From assembly GCA_021789695.1 (NCBI GenBank), contig JAJYJH010000004.1, positions 62,001-126,000 on the forward strand: 64,000 nucleotides of DNA, read 5' to 3'. The stretch comes from a bacterium (GTDB taxonomy: Bacteria > Elusimicrobiota > Elusimicrobia > Elusimicrobiales > UBA9959). A program made the position numbers and the translations under genes. Below the pieces are notes generated by a model. That model saw only the letters and a program-made list of their open reading frames with translations. It ran no database searches and was not told where the DNA came from. Below are positions 55,698 through 64,000 of the stretch, in pieces. Position 1 is the first letter of the stretch, and the number at the start of each line of letters is the position of its first letter.

Positions 55698-58600
55698 ATG
55701 CCGGATATCAGACCGCGCGGCTTCCGCGAACTGCTGCTGCAACCGGTGCTCTGGGTGCTGGTTTACGGAGCGCTCGTCGCCTACGGCCTCTACGCCTGGC
55801 TGAACATCCCGGTGGAAGTGCTGCCCCGCTTTAATTTTCCGCAGATAAGAGTCATAGCGCACGAGCCGGGCGCGGGCGCGGCGGAGCTGGAAACGCAGGT
55901 GGTAAGGCCGCTGGAGGGCAGGCTGCTGTCCCTGCCCGGCCTGGCCGACCTGCGTTCGGTCATGGGCGACGGCACGGCGGAGCTGGACGCGCGCTTCACC
56001 GCGGGCGGCGACGCGCGGCTGGCCCTGCAGAGCGTGCAGGGCGCCATAGGCATGGCGCGCGCCGAACTCCCCCCGGGAGTGGAGCCGCTGGCCGAGATCA
56101 TGGGCAACTCCATAAACGAGATAGCCGATTACGCTGCCGTCGTCCCGCCCGGCACCGATCCGGCCGAAGTGCAGCGCGCCGTGCTGGCCGGCGCGGTCCC
56201 GGCGCTGCGCGCCCTGCCTGGGGTGCAGCGGGTGGAACTGTACGGCGCCGGCGGCGAGGCGCTGTGGGTGCAGCCGGACCTGGCCGCGCTGCGCCGCTAC
56301 GGCGTGTCCGCCGCCGCCCTCTCCCGCGCCCTCCACGAACAGGTGCTGCTGACCCCGGGCGGTTACGTGACCATGGGCCACCAGGACGTTTTCATCGAGG
56401 CCCGGGACCTGCCGGCCACCATAAAAGACGTCGAGTCGCTGCCGGTGCCGGGGCCAGGCGGGCCGATACCGCTGCGGGCGCTGGCGCGCGTGGTGCGCTC
56501 CTCCATCCCTACGCTCAATTCGGTCTCGCTCGATGGCGCGCCGACTATAGCGCTGGCCGTCTTCAAGCAGCCTGGCGCCTCCACCATCCCGGTCTCCAGG
56601 GCGGTGCAGGCCGCCCTGGCCTCCTCCTCCGGGCTGCCGCCCGGCACGCGCTGGGAGCGCATTTACGGCCAGGGCCGGCTGGTGGGCGTGGTGGGCAGGG
56701 ACCTGGGCGTGAACCTGGCCGCCGGCGGACTGCTGGCCATAGGCGTGCTGCTCTTGGTCCTGGGCGGCGGCCGCGGGACGTGGGTGCTGGCTTTCAGTAT
56801 CCCGCTTTCGCTGCTGATGGGGATAGCCGGCCTTTACGCGGCCGGGCAGGGGCTCAACCTGATGACGCTGGGCGCGCTCACCGTGGCCGTCGGGCTGCTG
56901 GCCGACGACGCGATTATAGTGTTGGAAAGCATTTACCACCGTTGGGAACAGGGCGACGCGCACCTGCCCGGCATTCTAAACGGTCTTAAGGACATAGCCG
57001 GGCCGGACATCACTGGCACGCTGACTACGGTCTCGGTCTTCGTGCCGCTCCTGTTCGTCGGAGGGCTGGCCGGCCTCTTCTTCATCCCGTTTGCGCTGGC
57101 CATGACGCTCTCGCTGCTGGCCTCGCTCGTGGTTTCGCTGACCTTCATCCCGATAGCGCTCGGTTTCCTGCGCCGGCATCAGGCCGGCGGCGCTGGGCGC
57201 GGGGCCGGCGCGGTCGAAGCCCTGCGCGCGCTCAACGGGCGGCTCTTCAACCTGGCGCTGCGGCGCCCGGGGGCGGCCGTGGCCTTCTGCGCCGGCCTGC
57301 TGGTCCTGAGCGCGGCCGGCCTGGCGCTGGTGCCGGTGAATTTCCTGCCGCTGCCCAACGAAGGCGTGCTGCTGGAGAGCTTTACTCTGCCGCCCGGCAG
57401 CTCGCAGGAGGACACGCAGGCCGCGGCCGCCGCCATCACGAAGCGCCTGCGCGCCGATCCCGCCGTGGCCCATACGCTGGCGCGCATAGGCTCTCCTTCC
57501 GGCGGCGCCTACACCGAGCCCGCTTACGCAGGCGAGATCATGATAACGCTGAAGCCGGGGGTAAGCGTCAACAGCCTTGACGCCATCGGGCAAAGGCTTA
57601 CGGAAGAAAGTAAAATGCCCGGCGTGCAGAGCGCTATCGATACCCCGACGCTGGAGCGCGTGGGGGAGAGCCTCTCCGGCCTGCCGCAGCCTTTCGTGCT
57701 GGACCTTTTCGGCAACGGCATAGACGAACTGCGGCGGCTGGCCGGGGAAGCCACGGCCCGCCTGCGCGGCGTCCCAGCCCTTACGGACATCTTCAACAAC
57801 GACGCCTACCCGGTGAGCCAGCTGCGCATAGAACCCGAGGCGGGCGCGCTGGCCGTACGCGGCCTTACGCCCGCGGACCTGCAGGCCCAGCTCTCGCCGC
57901 TCCTGACCGGCGAGACGGCAGCCCAGGTGCCGGCCGGGGACGTTCCGTTGGCCCTGTACGTGCGCCTGGCCGGGGCTCCGCAGTTGTCGCTTAGCCAGCT
58001 GAAAGCGCTGCCCATCCGCTGCTCCGGCGGCTGGACGCCGCTCGGGCAGCTTGCGGTTATAGGGCTGGAGACCGTTCCCAACCAGCTGCGCCATATAGCC
58101 GGCGCGCGGGCGCTGGAGATAACCGCCACGCCGACGGGGCCGCTGGGTTCCGTAATCTCCGCGGCCAAGCGCGCGCTGGCGTCCCTCAAGCTGCCGCCCG
58201 GTTACCGCGTAAGCTTCGGCGGCCTGTACCCGCAGCTCGAGCGCGCCGCCATAGGGCTGGCCGCGGCCGCGCTGGCGGCTTTCGCGCTGATGTTCGGCGT
58301 CATGGTAATTCAGTTCGACGGACTGCTGGCCCCGGGGCTGCTGCTGCTGCTGACCCCGCTGGCCTTTACCGGCGGCGCCATAGCCCTGGCCGTCACCGGC
58401 GTGGGCCTCAACGCCACAGGCCTGGTGGCTTTCCTCACTCTCATCGGCATAGGCATCAACCACGGCATAGTGCTGCTCCACCGGGCCCGCCGCAGCGAAG
58501 CCGCGGGCATGCCGCCCGAGGCTGCCGTGCGCGAGGCTATACAGGTGCGGTTTCGGCCGATAGTGCTCACCACGCTGACGGCGGTGTTGGGCATGCTGCC

Positions 58601-58760
58601 CACGGCGCTGGGCTTCGGCCAGGGCGCCGCGCCGGAGCAGGGACTGGCCATAGTCACGCTGGGCGGCGTCGTCTGGAGCGCCCTGCTGAGCACTAACCTT
58701 ATCCCGGCGCTTTACCTGAAACGCCGCCTGAAAGCTTCCGCCGGGAAGGAGGCTGGATGA
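55698..58760 (+). CDS. RND-family efflux pump inner membrane protein
   Basis: The 1020-residue pump has 12 membrane helices in two halves, each with a large periplasmic loop. TM4 shows the proton-relay pair DD in VAVGLLADDAIIVLESIYHR. In TM10 the usual Lys is replaced: GIGINHGIVLLHRA. NIPVEVLPRFNFPQIRV and the N-terminal docking region are normal. It is likelier an organic compound or mixed pump than a copper one because the Met clusters of CusA are not seen. Overlaps the tolC-like gene by four bases. Confidence 0.92.
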   Translation: MPDIRPRGFRELLLQPVLWVLVYGALVAYGLYAWLNIPVEVLPRFNFPQIRVIAHEPGAGAAELETQVVRPLEGRLLSLPGLADLRSVMGDGTAELDARFTAGGDARLALQSVQGAIGMARAELPPGVEPLAEIMGNSINEIADYAAVVPPGTDPAEVQRAVLAGAVPALRALPGVQRVELYGAGGEALWVQPDLAALRRYGVSAAALSRALHEQVLLTPGGYVTMGHQDVFIEARDLPATIKDVESLPVPGPGGPIPLRALARVVRSSIPTLNSVSLDGAPTIALAVFKQPGASTIPVSRAVQAALASSSGLPPGTRWERIYGQGRLVGVVGRDLGVNLAAGGLLAIGVLLLVLGGGRGTWVLAFSIPLSLLMGIAGLYAAGQGLNLMTLGALTVAVGLLADDAIIVLESIYHRWEQGDAHLPGILNGLKDIAGPDITGTLTTVSVFVPLLFVGGLAGLFFIPFALAMTLSLLASLVVSLTFIPIALGFLRRHQAGGAGRGAGAVEALRALNGRLFNLALRRPGAAVAFCAGLLVLSAAGLALVPVNFLPLPNEGVLLESFTLPPGSSQEDTQAAAAAITKRLRADPAVAHTLARIGSPSGGAYTEPAYAGEIMITLKPGVSVNSLDAIGQRLTEESKMPGVQSAIDTPTLERVGESLSGLPQPFVLDLFGNGIDELRRLAGEATARLRGVPALTDIFNNDAYPVSQLRIEPEAGALAVRGLTPADLQAQLSPLLTGETAAQVPAGDVPLALYVRLAGAPQLSLSQLKALPIRCSGGWTPLGQLAVIGLETVPNQLRHIAGARALEITATPTGPLGSVISAAKRALASLKLPPGYRVSFGGLYPQLERAAIGLAAAALAAFALMFGVMVIQFDGLLAPGLLLLLTPLAFTGGAIALAVTGVGLNATGLVAFLTLIGIGINHGIVLLHRARRSEAAGMPPEAAVREAIQVRFRPIVLTTLTAVLGMLPTALGFGQGAAPEQGLAIVTLGGVVWSALLSTNLIPALYLKRRLKASAGKEAG

Positions 58761-60070
58761 GGAAGGCGGCTTTCTTTCTCGCCGCGGTCCTGGCCGCCGG
58801 GGTCGTCCCCGGCCGCGCGGCGCCGGACTTTGCCGCCGTTCCCTCCACCGCCACGGCGGCGGCCTTCGTTTCTTCCGTTCCCGCAGGAGTGCTGGACGAG
58901 GACTCCGCGGTCGCCCTGGCAGTGCGCAACGATCCCGACCTCAGGGCCGCGCGGCTACGGGCCGGCGTGGCCGGGGCGCAGCTCTTCAAGGCCGGGTTGC
59001 TGCCGGACCCGCGGCTCTCCGCAGGGCTGGGGCGTTCCAGCGACCATACGGGCTACAGCGTCGCCTTGAGCGCCGACGTCCGCCCGTTCTTTGTGCGTGG
59101 AGCGGCAAGGAACGAGGCGGCCGCCGCGGCCGAAGAAACCCGGCTCGAGATACTTTGGCGGGAATGGCTGACGGCGGAAAAAGCCCGGGAGCTCTTCATC
59201 CAGGCCCGCGCCGACGAAGAACTCGAGAGGACTCTGGGCGAAACCCGCGACCTGCTGTTGGCGCAGTATCAGCTGGACCTGGCAGACTACCAGAAGTCCG
59301 TCTCCGCGCTTGCGGCCGTCTCCGCCGATCTGGCCGTCCTCGCTGACGCCGAGCGAGCCCTGCGCGGAGCGCGGCTGGACGCCGACCGGACGCGCCACGG
59401 GTTGAACTACCTGCTGGGGCTCCCGCCAGGCGCTAACCCCGTCCTGACCGGGGAATCGGCGGAAAAGGACCTCTCCGCCGGGGAATACCGCGCGGCGCTG
59501 GCCGCCATGCCGGAGCGCCGTTTCGACCTGCTGGCGCTGCGCGCCGGCTGCGACAGCGGAGAGAAAGCCCTGCGCCTGGCCTCGCTGGAGCGCTTCCCGC
59601 CTCTGACCGTCAGTTTGGAAAAGGCGCGCAGTTCGGAGGAGGGAGTGGATAGCGTGGGGGTGGGGCTGGAGCTCGGCCTGCCCATTTTCGACGGCAACCG
59701 CGGCGGGGTCGCCGTGACCCGCGCCACCAAGGACCAGCTGCGGCAGGCCTACAGCGCGCGCCTGGCCCGGGCAGACAGCCAGGCCGACGAGGCGCGCCAG
59801 GCCGCCCTGCTGAGCGAGGACCAACTGCGCGGCCTTGAATCGCGCCTGGCCGAGATGACGCAAGCCGCCGACGCAGCCGGCCAGCGCTTCCGGAGCGGGG
59901 CGCTCGGAACTGACGTCTATGTCGGGCTTATGAAGAGCCTGTTGTCAGCCAGAGCGGAAGCCGTTCGTCTGCGCGCCTCGCTGGCCGTGGCGCGCGTCGC
60001 CCTTAACGCACTGCTCGGCCTGCCTCCGGCAGCGCCGCCCCCTCCCCAGCCGGGAAAAACACCCCGGTAA
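58757..60070 (+). CDS. TolC-family outer membrane efflux protein
   Basis: The 437-residue exported protein has two repeats of the TolC fold (LAVRNDPDLRAARLRAGVAGAQ near residue 55; FRSGALGTDVYVGLMKSLL near 380), a beta segment (DPRLSAGLGRSSDHTGYSVAL) and long helices. It completes the efflux set: adaptor, pump and outer membrane channel in one operon. Confidence 0.88.
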   Translation: MRKAAFFLAAVLAAGVVPGRAAPDFAAVPSTATAAAFVSSVPAGVLDEDSAVALAVRNDPDLRAARLRAGVAGAQLFKAGLLPDPRLSAGLGRSSDHTGYSVALSADVRPFFVRGAARNEAAAAAEETRLEILWREWLTAEKARELFIQARADEELERTLGETRDLLLAQYQLDLADYQKSVSALAAVSADLAVLADAERALRGARLDADRTRHGLNYLLGLPPGANPVLTGESAEKDLSAGEYRAALAAMPERRFDLLALRAGCDSGEKALRLASLERFPPLTVSLEKARSSEEGVDSVGVGLELGLPIFDGNRGGVAVTRATKDQLRQAYSARLARADSQADEARQAALLSEDQLRGLESRLAEMTQAADAAGQRFRSGALGTDVYVGLMKSLLSARAEAVRLRASLAVARVALNALLGLPPAAPPPPQPGKTPR

Positions 60071-60234
60071 ATCATCCTCATAAGGCAGTATTGGCCGTCT
60101 GAAGGCCCCGATTTTTATAAAACCACGCACCAGTTTTTGTTGATTAAGCCGGTAACTGTGGTTGTCCTGTTTATTGGCCTTCCCCTATAAACCGGGCCTC
60201 ACCCGGCCCGCGGCCCGCCGGTCAGGGGATTTGT

Positions 60235-60240
60235 TATAAT
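60235..60240 (+). promoter_or_regulatory. TATAAT -10 box before the histidine kinase gene
   Basis: A perfect -10 hexamer lies 15 bases before the ATG at 60256. No good -35 is seen. Between 60071 and 60230 there is only a GC-rich patch with short GGGCC/CGGCCC arms and no other feature. Confidence 0.45.
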
Positions 60241-60255
60241 CCGTGTGGGGGAATC

Positions 60256-61122
60256 ATGGAAACTATCGGTTCTTATTCCGCCCGGTTCCGGGCGATGGAA
60301 ATGGCCAGTTATTTTCTGCTGGCTGTGCCATGGCTAGCCGGCGTAGCGGCGGGCCTGTTTATTAAAGCAGCGTTGAGCGCGACCATAGCCGCATTTATCT
60401 GGCTGCTGCATGACCTGAGGAAAAAAACCGCCGCGCTGGAGAAGATGAAGAAAAACCTCTCCTACGCGGCCATACACGACCTTAAAAGTCCGTTGACGTC
60501 TATAATCGGTGCGCTTTCCATAGTGGAAGAGCCTGGGGTGGACCCGGTGGTCAGGGATAAACTACTCAATGTGGCGGCGCAAAGCTCCAAGGACATGGTA
60601 AAGCTTATACGCATCCTTCTGGATACGGAACGTATGGAGATCGCGGCGATGGTCCTGGAAAAAAGTGAGTTGAAGACCGGACCGCTGATAAAGGAAGCAC
60701 TGACAATCCTGGAGCCGGTAAGCGAGGCGGCGGGAATAGGATTGACGATCATTGTCGACGAAAACATGCCCCCGCTTTATGCCGACCACGATCTTATGAT
60801 CCGGGTGCTGGAAAACCTGCTGCTGAACGCTGTCAAGTATTCTCGCCGCGGGGACAAGATTGAGTTGCGGGCAAGTTACGCGTCGGGGACTTTCAGTTTT
60901 GAGGTCTCGGACACGGGTATAGGAATAGCCCCTGAGAACATCAAGAAAGTCTTCGATAAGTATTACCGCGTCGAGGGGCAGGAGTCCGAGTCGCGCAAAG
61001 GCAGCGGCATCGGGCTCTATTTCTGCCGCCTTGCGGTGGAGGCCCATAAGGGCAGGATAGATATCAGCAGCCGCCTGGGCTATGGGACCAAAGTGGTGCT
61101 GGAGATTCCCGTAGCGCGATAG
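60256..61122 (+). CDS. Membrane-bound sensor histidine kinase
   Basis: The 288-residue protein has two N-terminal membrane helices (residues 15-55) with almost no periplasmic loop, a HisKA domain with the phosphoacceptor His in IHDLKSPLTSIIG, and an ATPase domain with N (ENLLLNAVKYS), G1 (VSDTGIGIAPENI), F (KVFDKYYRVEG) and G2 (GSGIGLYFC) boxes. It lacks a separate sensor domain, so it may read membrane state. No response regulator gene is adjacent. Confidence 0.9.
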   Translation: METIGSYSARFRAMEMASYFLLAVPWLAGVAAGLFIKAALSATIAAFIWLLHDLRKKTAALEKMKKNLSYAAIHDLKSPLTSIIGALSIVEEPGVDPVVRDKLLNVAAQSSKDMVKLIRILLDTERMEIAAMVLEKSELKTGPLIKEALTILEPVSEAAGIGLTIIVDENMPPLYADHDLMIRVLENLLLNAVKYSRRGDKIELRASYASGTFSFEVSDTGIGIAPENIKKVFDKYYRVEGQESESRKGSGIGLYFCRLAVEAHKGRIDISSRLGYGTKVVLEIPVAR

Positions 61123-61414
61123 CGTCCGCTGGAACCGCGGAACTGCCAACTGTAAAAGAGCCGGGCCGGCGCCGGCCTATCCCGGTCCTAAGAATTACAG
61201 GGAGTTCAAATACCATGCCGTAAACGCGGCCCGCCGGACGAAGACTGCCAGCTTAACCCGCAGGCGGCCGTCTGAGGCGCATAGCGCTTGATACGGCAGG
61301 CCCAGAGGGCTCGACCAATACGACTGCATAGATCCGCCTTCGCCTGAAGATTAATGCCTCCACTCACCTGCCCGGCGGAAAAACCGTGTGCAAAAATCAA
61401 AAAACGTGCCCGGT
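61123..61414. other. Intergenic stretch without a recognised gene
   Basis: It holds a perfect 14-bp palindrome GGCCGGCGCCGGCC (61164-61177) 40 bases after the kinase stop, and an AT-rich dyad (ATCAAAAAACG with CGGTTTTTGAT, one mismatch, from about 61396) that runs into repeat copy B. No tRNA, riboswitch or coding frame is convincing. Confidence 0.5.
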
Positions 61415-61531
61415 TTTTGATATTATAAACAAAACGCGCGCCGCTCAGCCGAAAATTTCAGAAAACACGCCCGGGGCAGGGGAAAAAAGCGGGGGGGAAT
61501 GACGATAACGGCGCTTATGTCTCCTACAGTT
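61415..61531 (+). repeat. Dispersed upstream module, copy B (partner at 12248-12361)
   Basis: TTTTGATATTATA-A-ACAAAAC opens this copy. The segment ends ATGACGATAACGGCGCTTATG, then TCTCCTACAGTT, parallel to copy A. The small frame from ATG 61499 (MTITALMSPTVYQQS) runs into the AT-rich patch and stops at 61577. Confidence 0.6.
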
Positions 61532-61547
61532 TATCAGCAATCAGGTT

Positions 61548-61799
61548 TTGGGCATCGGGAAACTAATCCGGGATGGTGAAAATGGATTTAGTTGCCCTCC
61601 TTCAGTAGAGGCGTTCTTGGAAAGGATAGATAACTATGTAAAATATCCGGAATTGATGGAGGTCCATGCGGCTATAAATCGTCCCTTGGCAAGACCCCTG
61701 TCGCTTAATGGGACGGCGGAATTCTTTAGTGGGATTATCGGAAGTAAATTGATGGGTGATCGCACAAATGAGACAGTAATGGCTGGGGTAAATGTGTAA
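61548..61799 (+). pseudogene. 3' fragment of a GT4-type glycosyltransferase gene
   Basis: The frame reads GIGKLIRDGENGFSCPPSVE and then AFLERIDNYVKYPELMEV, the C-terminal end of family 4 glycosyltransferases (GIPELIRDGENGFLVPP pattern). The first roughly 250-300 residues are missing. The only start is a TTG at 61548 with no ribosome site. Base composition is far more AT-rich than the surrounding genes. It seems to be a remnant left by an insertion or recombination event, or the edge of an assembly joint. Confidence 0.75.
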
Positions 61800-62509
61800 T
61801 GTCTTTTTCTAACAGATCCGATACGGTTTCAGCCTGTTCTACTGAGCGGGTCTACTCCAATTCAGGGAACTTGCCTCTGATTTCTCTCATCTCCGGAAAA
61901 TTCGGAAAAGTACTTGATGTGGGATGCGGTGCAGGGGATAATGCGGCATTAATCAGGTCCATTGACCCCAGAGCTGAACTTTATGGGGTGACTCGGTCCT
62001 CAAGGGAGGCTGAACTAGCGGGAAGATACATGACTTATTGTTGGGTATCGGATGCTGAGAGTTCTCTCCCGGAAGCTTTGTCGAAACTTTCTTTTGATGT
62101 TATCGTGTTTTCGCATGTTCTAGAGCATTTCCGTGAACCCGCGGATGTCTTGTCAGGTTTTTCCAAGCTTCTTCGACCAGGCGGAGTAATCTTGATTGCA
62201 GTTCCGAACATAGTGTCCTGGAAAATGAGGCTTGAGTTTTTGACAGGTAGTTTTGAGTATGACTCCGCTGGACCTTTGGATGATACGCATCTGCGATTTT
62301 TTACCTATCATAGCGCGGATAAGTATTTGCTGTCTAAAACTCCTGAGTTGACAGTTGTCGATAAACTCGGGGATGGGAGTGTGCCTCTTTGGTGGCTGCG
62401 AAGGTATGTCTTTCCGCGGAGATTATCCGAGTATCTTGATAAGTACGGGAGCAGGTGCTGCCCAAATCTTTTTGCAGGACAAGTTTTAATAAAGGCCGTA
62501 AAAAAGTAA
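61799..62509 (+). CDS. Class I SAM methyltransferase in AT-rich patch
   Basis: The 236-residue protein has motif I VLDVGCGAGDNAALI, FDVIVFSHVLEHFREP and KLLRPGGVILIAVPN of Methyltransferase_23-like proteins, which are often found in O-antigen or other surface glycan clusters. It starts on the ATG overlapping the glycosyltransferase fragment's stop (TAATG). Codon use (TTT, GAT, TCT, AAT) is unlike its neighbours, a sign of horizontal transfer. Confidence 0.85.
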   Translation: MSFSNRSDTVSACSTERVYSNSGNLPLISLISGKFGKVLDVGCGAGDNAALIRSIDPRAELYGVTRSSREAELAGRYMTYCWVSDAESSLPEALSKLSFDVIVFSHVLEHFREPADVLSGFSKLLRPGGVILIAVPNIVSWKMRLEFLTGSFEYDSAGPLDDTHLRFFTYHSADKYLLSKTPELTVVDKLGDGSVPLWWLRRYVFPRRLSEYLDKYGSRCCPNLFAGQVLIKAVKK

Positions 62510-62513
62510 TTCT

Positions 62514-62933
62514 GTGTATTACACGCCTACAGTTATTTTTGCCGGCATTAAGGACCGCTACGACCTGGCGCTGGGTCTTGGGCGCTATGTGCTGGACACG
62601 GCCGACGACAAACTGGCCGTGGAAGCCGGCGGCGGTTATATCTTCGAGGACCGCATTCATTCCGCCAACAAGTCTTTCGGCACGTACCGCGGCTACGCCA
62701 AGTACATCCGCAACCTGTCCGCCACGGCTAATGCCAGCCAGAACCTGGAATACCAGGGCGATTTTTCGGACAGGAAAGGCTACCGCATGAACGCGGAAAC
62801 GGCGGTGATTAGTTCCATCTCCACGCATTTCTCGCTTAAGGCCTCTTACGTTTGGAAATACCTGAACGCCCCGCCCCACGGCTTCAAAAAGACCGGCACC
62901 ATTCTCTCAATGTCGGTGATCGTTAATTATTAA
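62514..62933 (+). pseudogene. DUF481 outer membrane protein, N-terminal part missing
   Basis: The frame (GTG 62514) reads DRYDLALGLGRYVLDTADDK, then LAVEAGGGYIFEDRIHS and a final beta-rich part ending LSMSVIVNY, typical of the C-terminal two thirds of DUF481/YdiY barrels, which are usually over 200 residues with a signal peptide. Here only about 139 residues remain, with no signal peptide. GC content returns to that of the host right at the joint near 62510. Probably non-functional. Confidence 0.7.
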
Positions 62934-62943
62934 GGAGGAAACA

Positions 62944-63387
62944 ATGCTCAAGCACTTCAAAGAATTCATAATGCGCGGGAACGTGGTGGACATGGCCGTG
63001 GGCGTGATCATCGGCGGCGCTTTCGGCAAGATCGTGGCCTCGCTGGTGAGCGACGTCATCATGCCCCCCATAGGCAAGCTGACCGGCGGGGTGGACTTCT
63101 CGAGCCTCTTCATCAACCTGTCCGGCACGGCTTACGGCAGCCTGGCGGAAGCGCAGAAGGCCGGCGCCGCCACCATCAACTACGGCCTGTTCCTGAACAC
63201 CGTCATCAACTTCCTGATCGTGGCCGGGGCCATCTTCATCATGATAACCCAGATCAAGAAGCTCGAAGCCAAGTTCGAGAAGCCCGCCCCGGCAGCCGCG
63301 CCTTCCACCAAGGAATGCCCGCTCTGCCTCTCCGTAATACCGCTTAAGGCCGTGAAGTGCGCGCACTGCGCCTCGGACCTCAAATAA
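62944..63387 (+). CDS. mscL: Large-conductance mechanosensitive channel with C-terminal zinc ribbon
   Basis: The 147-residue protein starts [27 protein letters not shown], the pore helix of MscL, and has the second helix [22 protein letters not shown]. It releases solutes when membrane tension rises. After a Pro/Ala linker, the C terminus has [23 protein letters not shown], a double CxxC zinc ribbon. Good ribosome site (aaggagg). Confidence 0.95.
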   Translation: MLKHFKEFIMRGNVVDMAVGVIIGGAFGKIVASLVSDVIMPPIGKLTGGVDFSSLFINLSGTAYGSLAEAQKAGAATINYGLFLNTVINFLIVAGAIFIMITQIKKLEAKFEKPAPAAAPSTKECPLCLSVIPLKAVKCAHCASDLK

Positions 63388-63398
63388 AGGAAACTTAA

Positions 63399-64000
63399 AT
63401 GAAAAACGAAATAAAAACAGTTGTGGCGCTGGTACTGCTGGCCGGGACCGCGCTGCCGGCAGCCGCGGAGCTCAAGAACAAGAACGAAGTCTCGGTACAG
63501 GCCGGGGCCATGGTGTTCGAGGGCGACGCGAAGATAGAGAACGACTTCGTCTACGGCGCGCGCTTCGGCCACTTCTTCACCGAAAGGCTTTCGGCCGAGA
63601 TCTCGGCGTTCACCGGCGATACCAGCCGGAAGCATTCCGAAGCCAATCTGAACGCGCTGTACCCGACCGTAGCGGCCTCATACCACTTCCGCTTCGGCAA
63701 GTGGCTGCCGTTCGTACAGGTCGGGGCCGGCATCCTGCGCCTTCACCCCGCGGGCGCCAAAGCCGACTCGGACTTTGCGGCTCATTGGGGCGGCGGCCTT
63801 AAATATTTCTACAAGCCGGACCTGCTGCTAAGGGCCGACGTGGACCACGTGATAAACACCGAGAGCGGCAAAGGCACCAACAACCTGCTGGCCGTGTTGG
63901 GCGTGTCGTGGCTGTTCGGCAAAGAGGAAGTCGCGAAGAAGGTGGAAGAAGTCAAACAGGTGCTAAAGGATTCGGACGGCGACGGCGTTACCGACGACAA
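63399..64000 (+). CDS. OmpA-family outer membrane protein (3' end outside window)
   Basis: The first 200 codons give a signal peptide (to about LPAAAE), an eight-strand-like barrel (VSVQAGAMVFEGDAKIENDF, YHFRFGKWLPFVQVGAGIL, LLRADVDHVINT) and the beginning of a calcium-binding thrombospondin-3-like repeat (DSDGDGVTDD), which normally leads to the OmpA peptidoglycan-binding domain. The rest is beyond the edge. Starts 12 bases after mscL with aaggaaac as ribosome site. Confidence 0.82.
   Translation, partial: MKNEIKTVVALVLLAGTALPAAAELKNKNEVSVQAGAMVFEGDAKIENDFVYGARFGHFFTERLSAEISAFTGDTSRKHSEANLNALYPTVAASYHFRFGKWLPFVQVGAGILRLHPAGAKADSDFAAHWGGGLKYFYKPDLLLRADVDHVINTESGKGTNNLLAVLGVSWLFGKEEVAKKVEEVKQVLKDSDGDGVTDD

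Overview
The window is gene-dense, GC-rich bacterial DNA in which nearly all genes are intact and many overlap by 1 to 4 bases. The envelope genes point to a Gram-negative cell: a PilQ secretin, an RND/TolC efflux set, an HldD-like heptose epimerase, a DUF481 barrel remnant and an OmpA-type barrel. A bacterial SWIB-domain protein, type IV pilus genes, a phosphoketolase and the mix of secreted proteases would suit Elusimicrobiota or a neighbouring lineage. That placement is inferred from gene content, not from a marker-gene tree. Both tRNA genes lack an encoded CCA end.

Layout. 1-4.8 kb: a truncated DUF3857/transglutaminase-like gene, tRNA-Ile2(CAU), a YwqK-like MORN protein, an Rrf2 regulator with a palindromic operator plus its iron-sulfur partner, a small membrane protein and tRNA-Cys. 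4.8-8.1 kb: aminotransferase, ATP-type PEP carboxykinase, SWIB protein. 8.1-14.5 kb: secreted proteins (a V8/trypsin-like protease, a deacetylase-like protein, a clostripain-family peptidase) and a GT39-like membrane glycosyltransferase. 14.5-16.3 kb: a triple-receiver GGDEF protein, divergent from the ATPase genes.

16.3-32.7 kb is the centrepiece: a complete F-type ATP synthase operon (atpI, a second small membrane protein, B, E, F, H, A, an HldD-like epimerase gene, G, D, C), a strong terminator, then a complete V/A-type ATPase operon in the order H-C-I-K-F-E-A-B-D. Neither rotor subunit shows the usual Na+ signature, so both enzymes are predicted to use protons. 32.7-44.6 kb: UbiE/MenG methyltransferase, two small unknowns, pilMNOPQ, two O-antigen-ligase-like membrane proteins, cardiolipin synthase and a secreted unknown. 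44.6-51.2 kb: phosphoketolase, then on the minus strand a stand-alone GatB C-terminal-domain protein, a Nudix hydrolase, a PcrA/UvrD helicase and YchF. 51.3-60.1 kb: methyltransferase, DsrE-like protein, metallophosphatase, ChrB C-terminal-domain protein, MFS transporter, and an RND efflux operon with an unusually short adaptor. 60.2-64 kb: sensor histidine kinase, an AT-rich foreign-looking patch (glycosyltransferase 3' fragment and methyltransferase) joined to a decapitated DUF481 gene, MscL with a zinc ribbon, and a truncated OmpA-family gene.

Working together, the energy genes (two rotary ATPases, phosphoketolase, PEP carboxykinase) suggest a fermentative or metabolically flexible cell able to make acetyl phosphate and to run or reverse proton-driven ATP synthesis. 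The rest is mainly envelope biology: pili, surface glycans, secreted peptidases and efflux. I found no CRISPR array, insertion sequence, prophage or rRNA.
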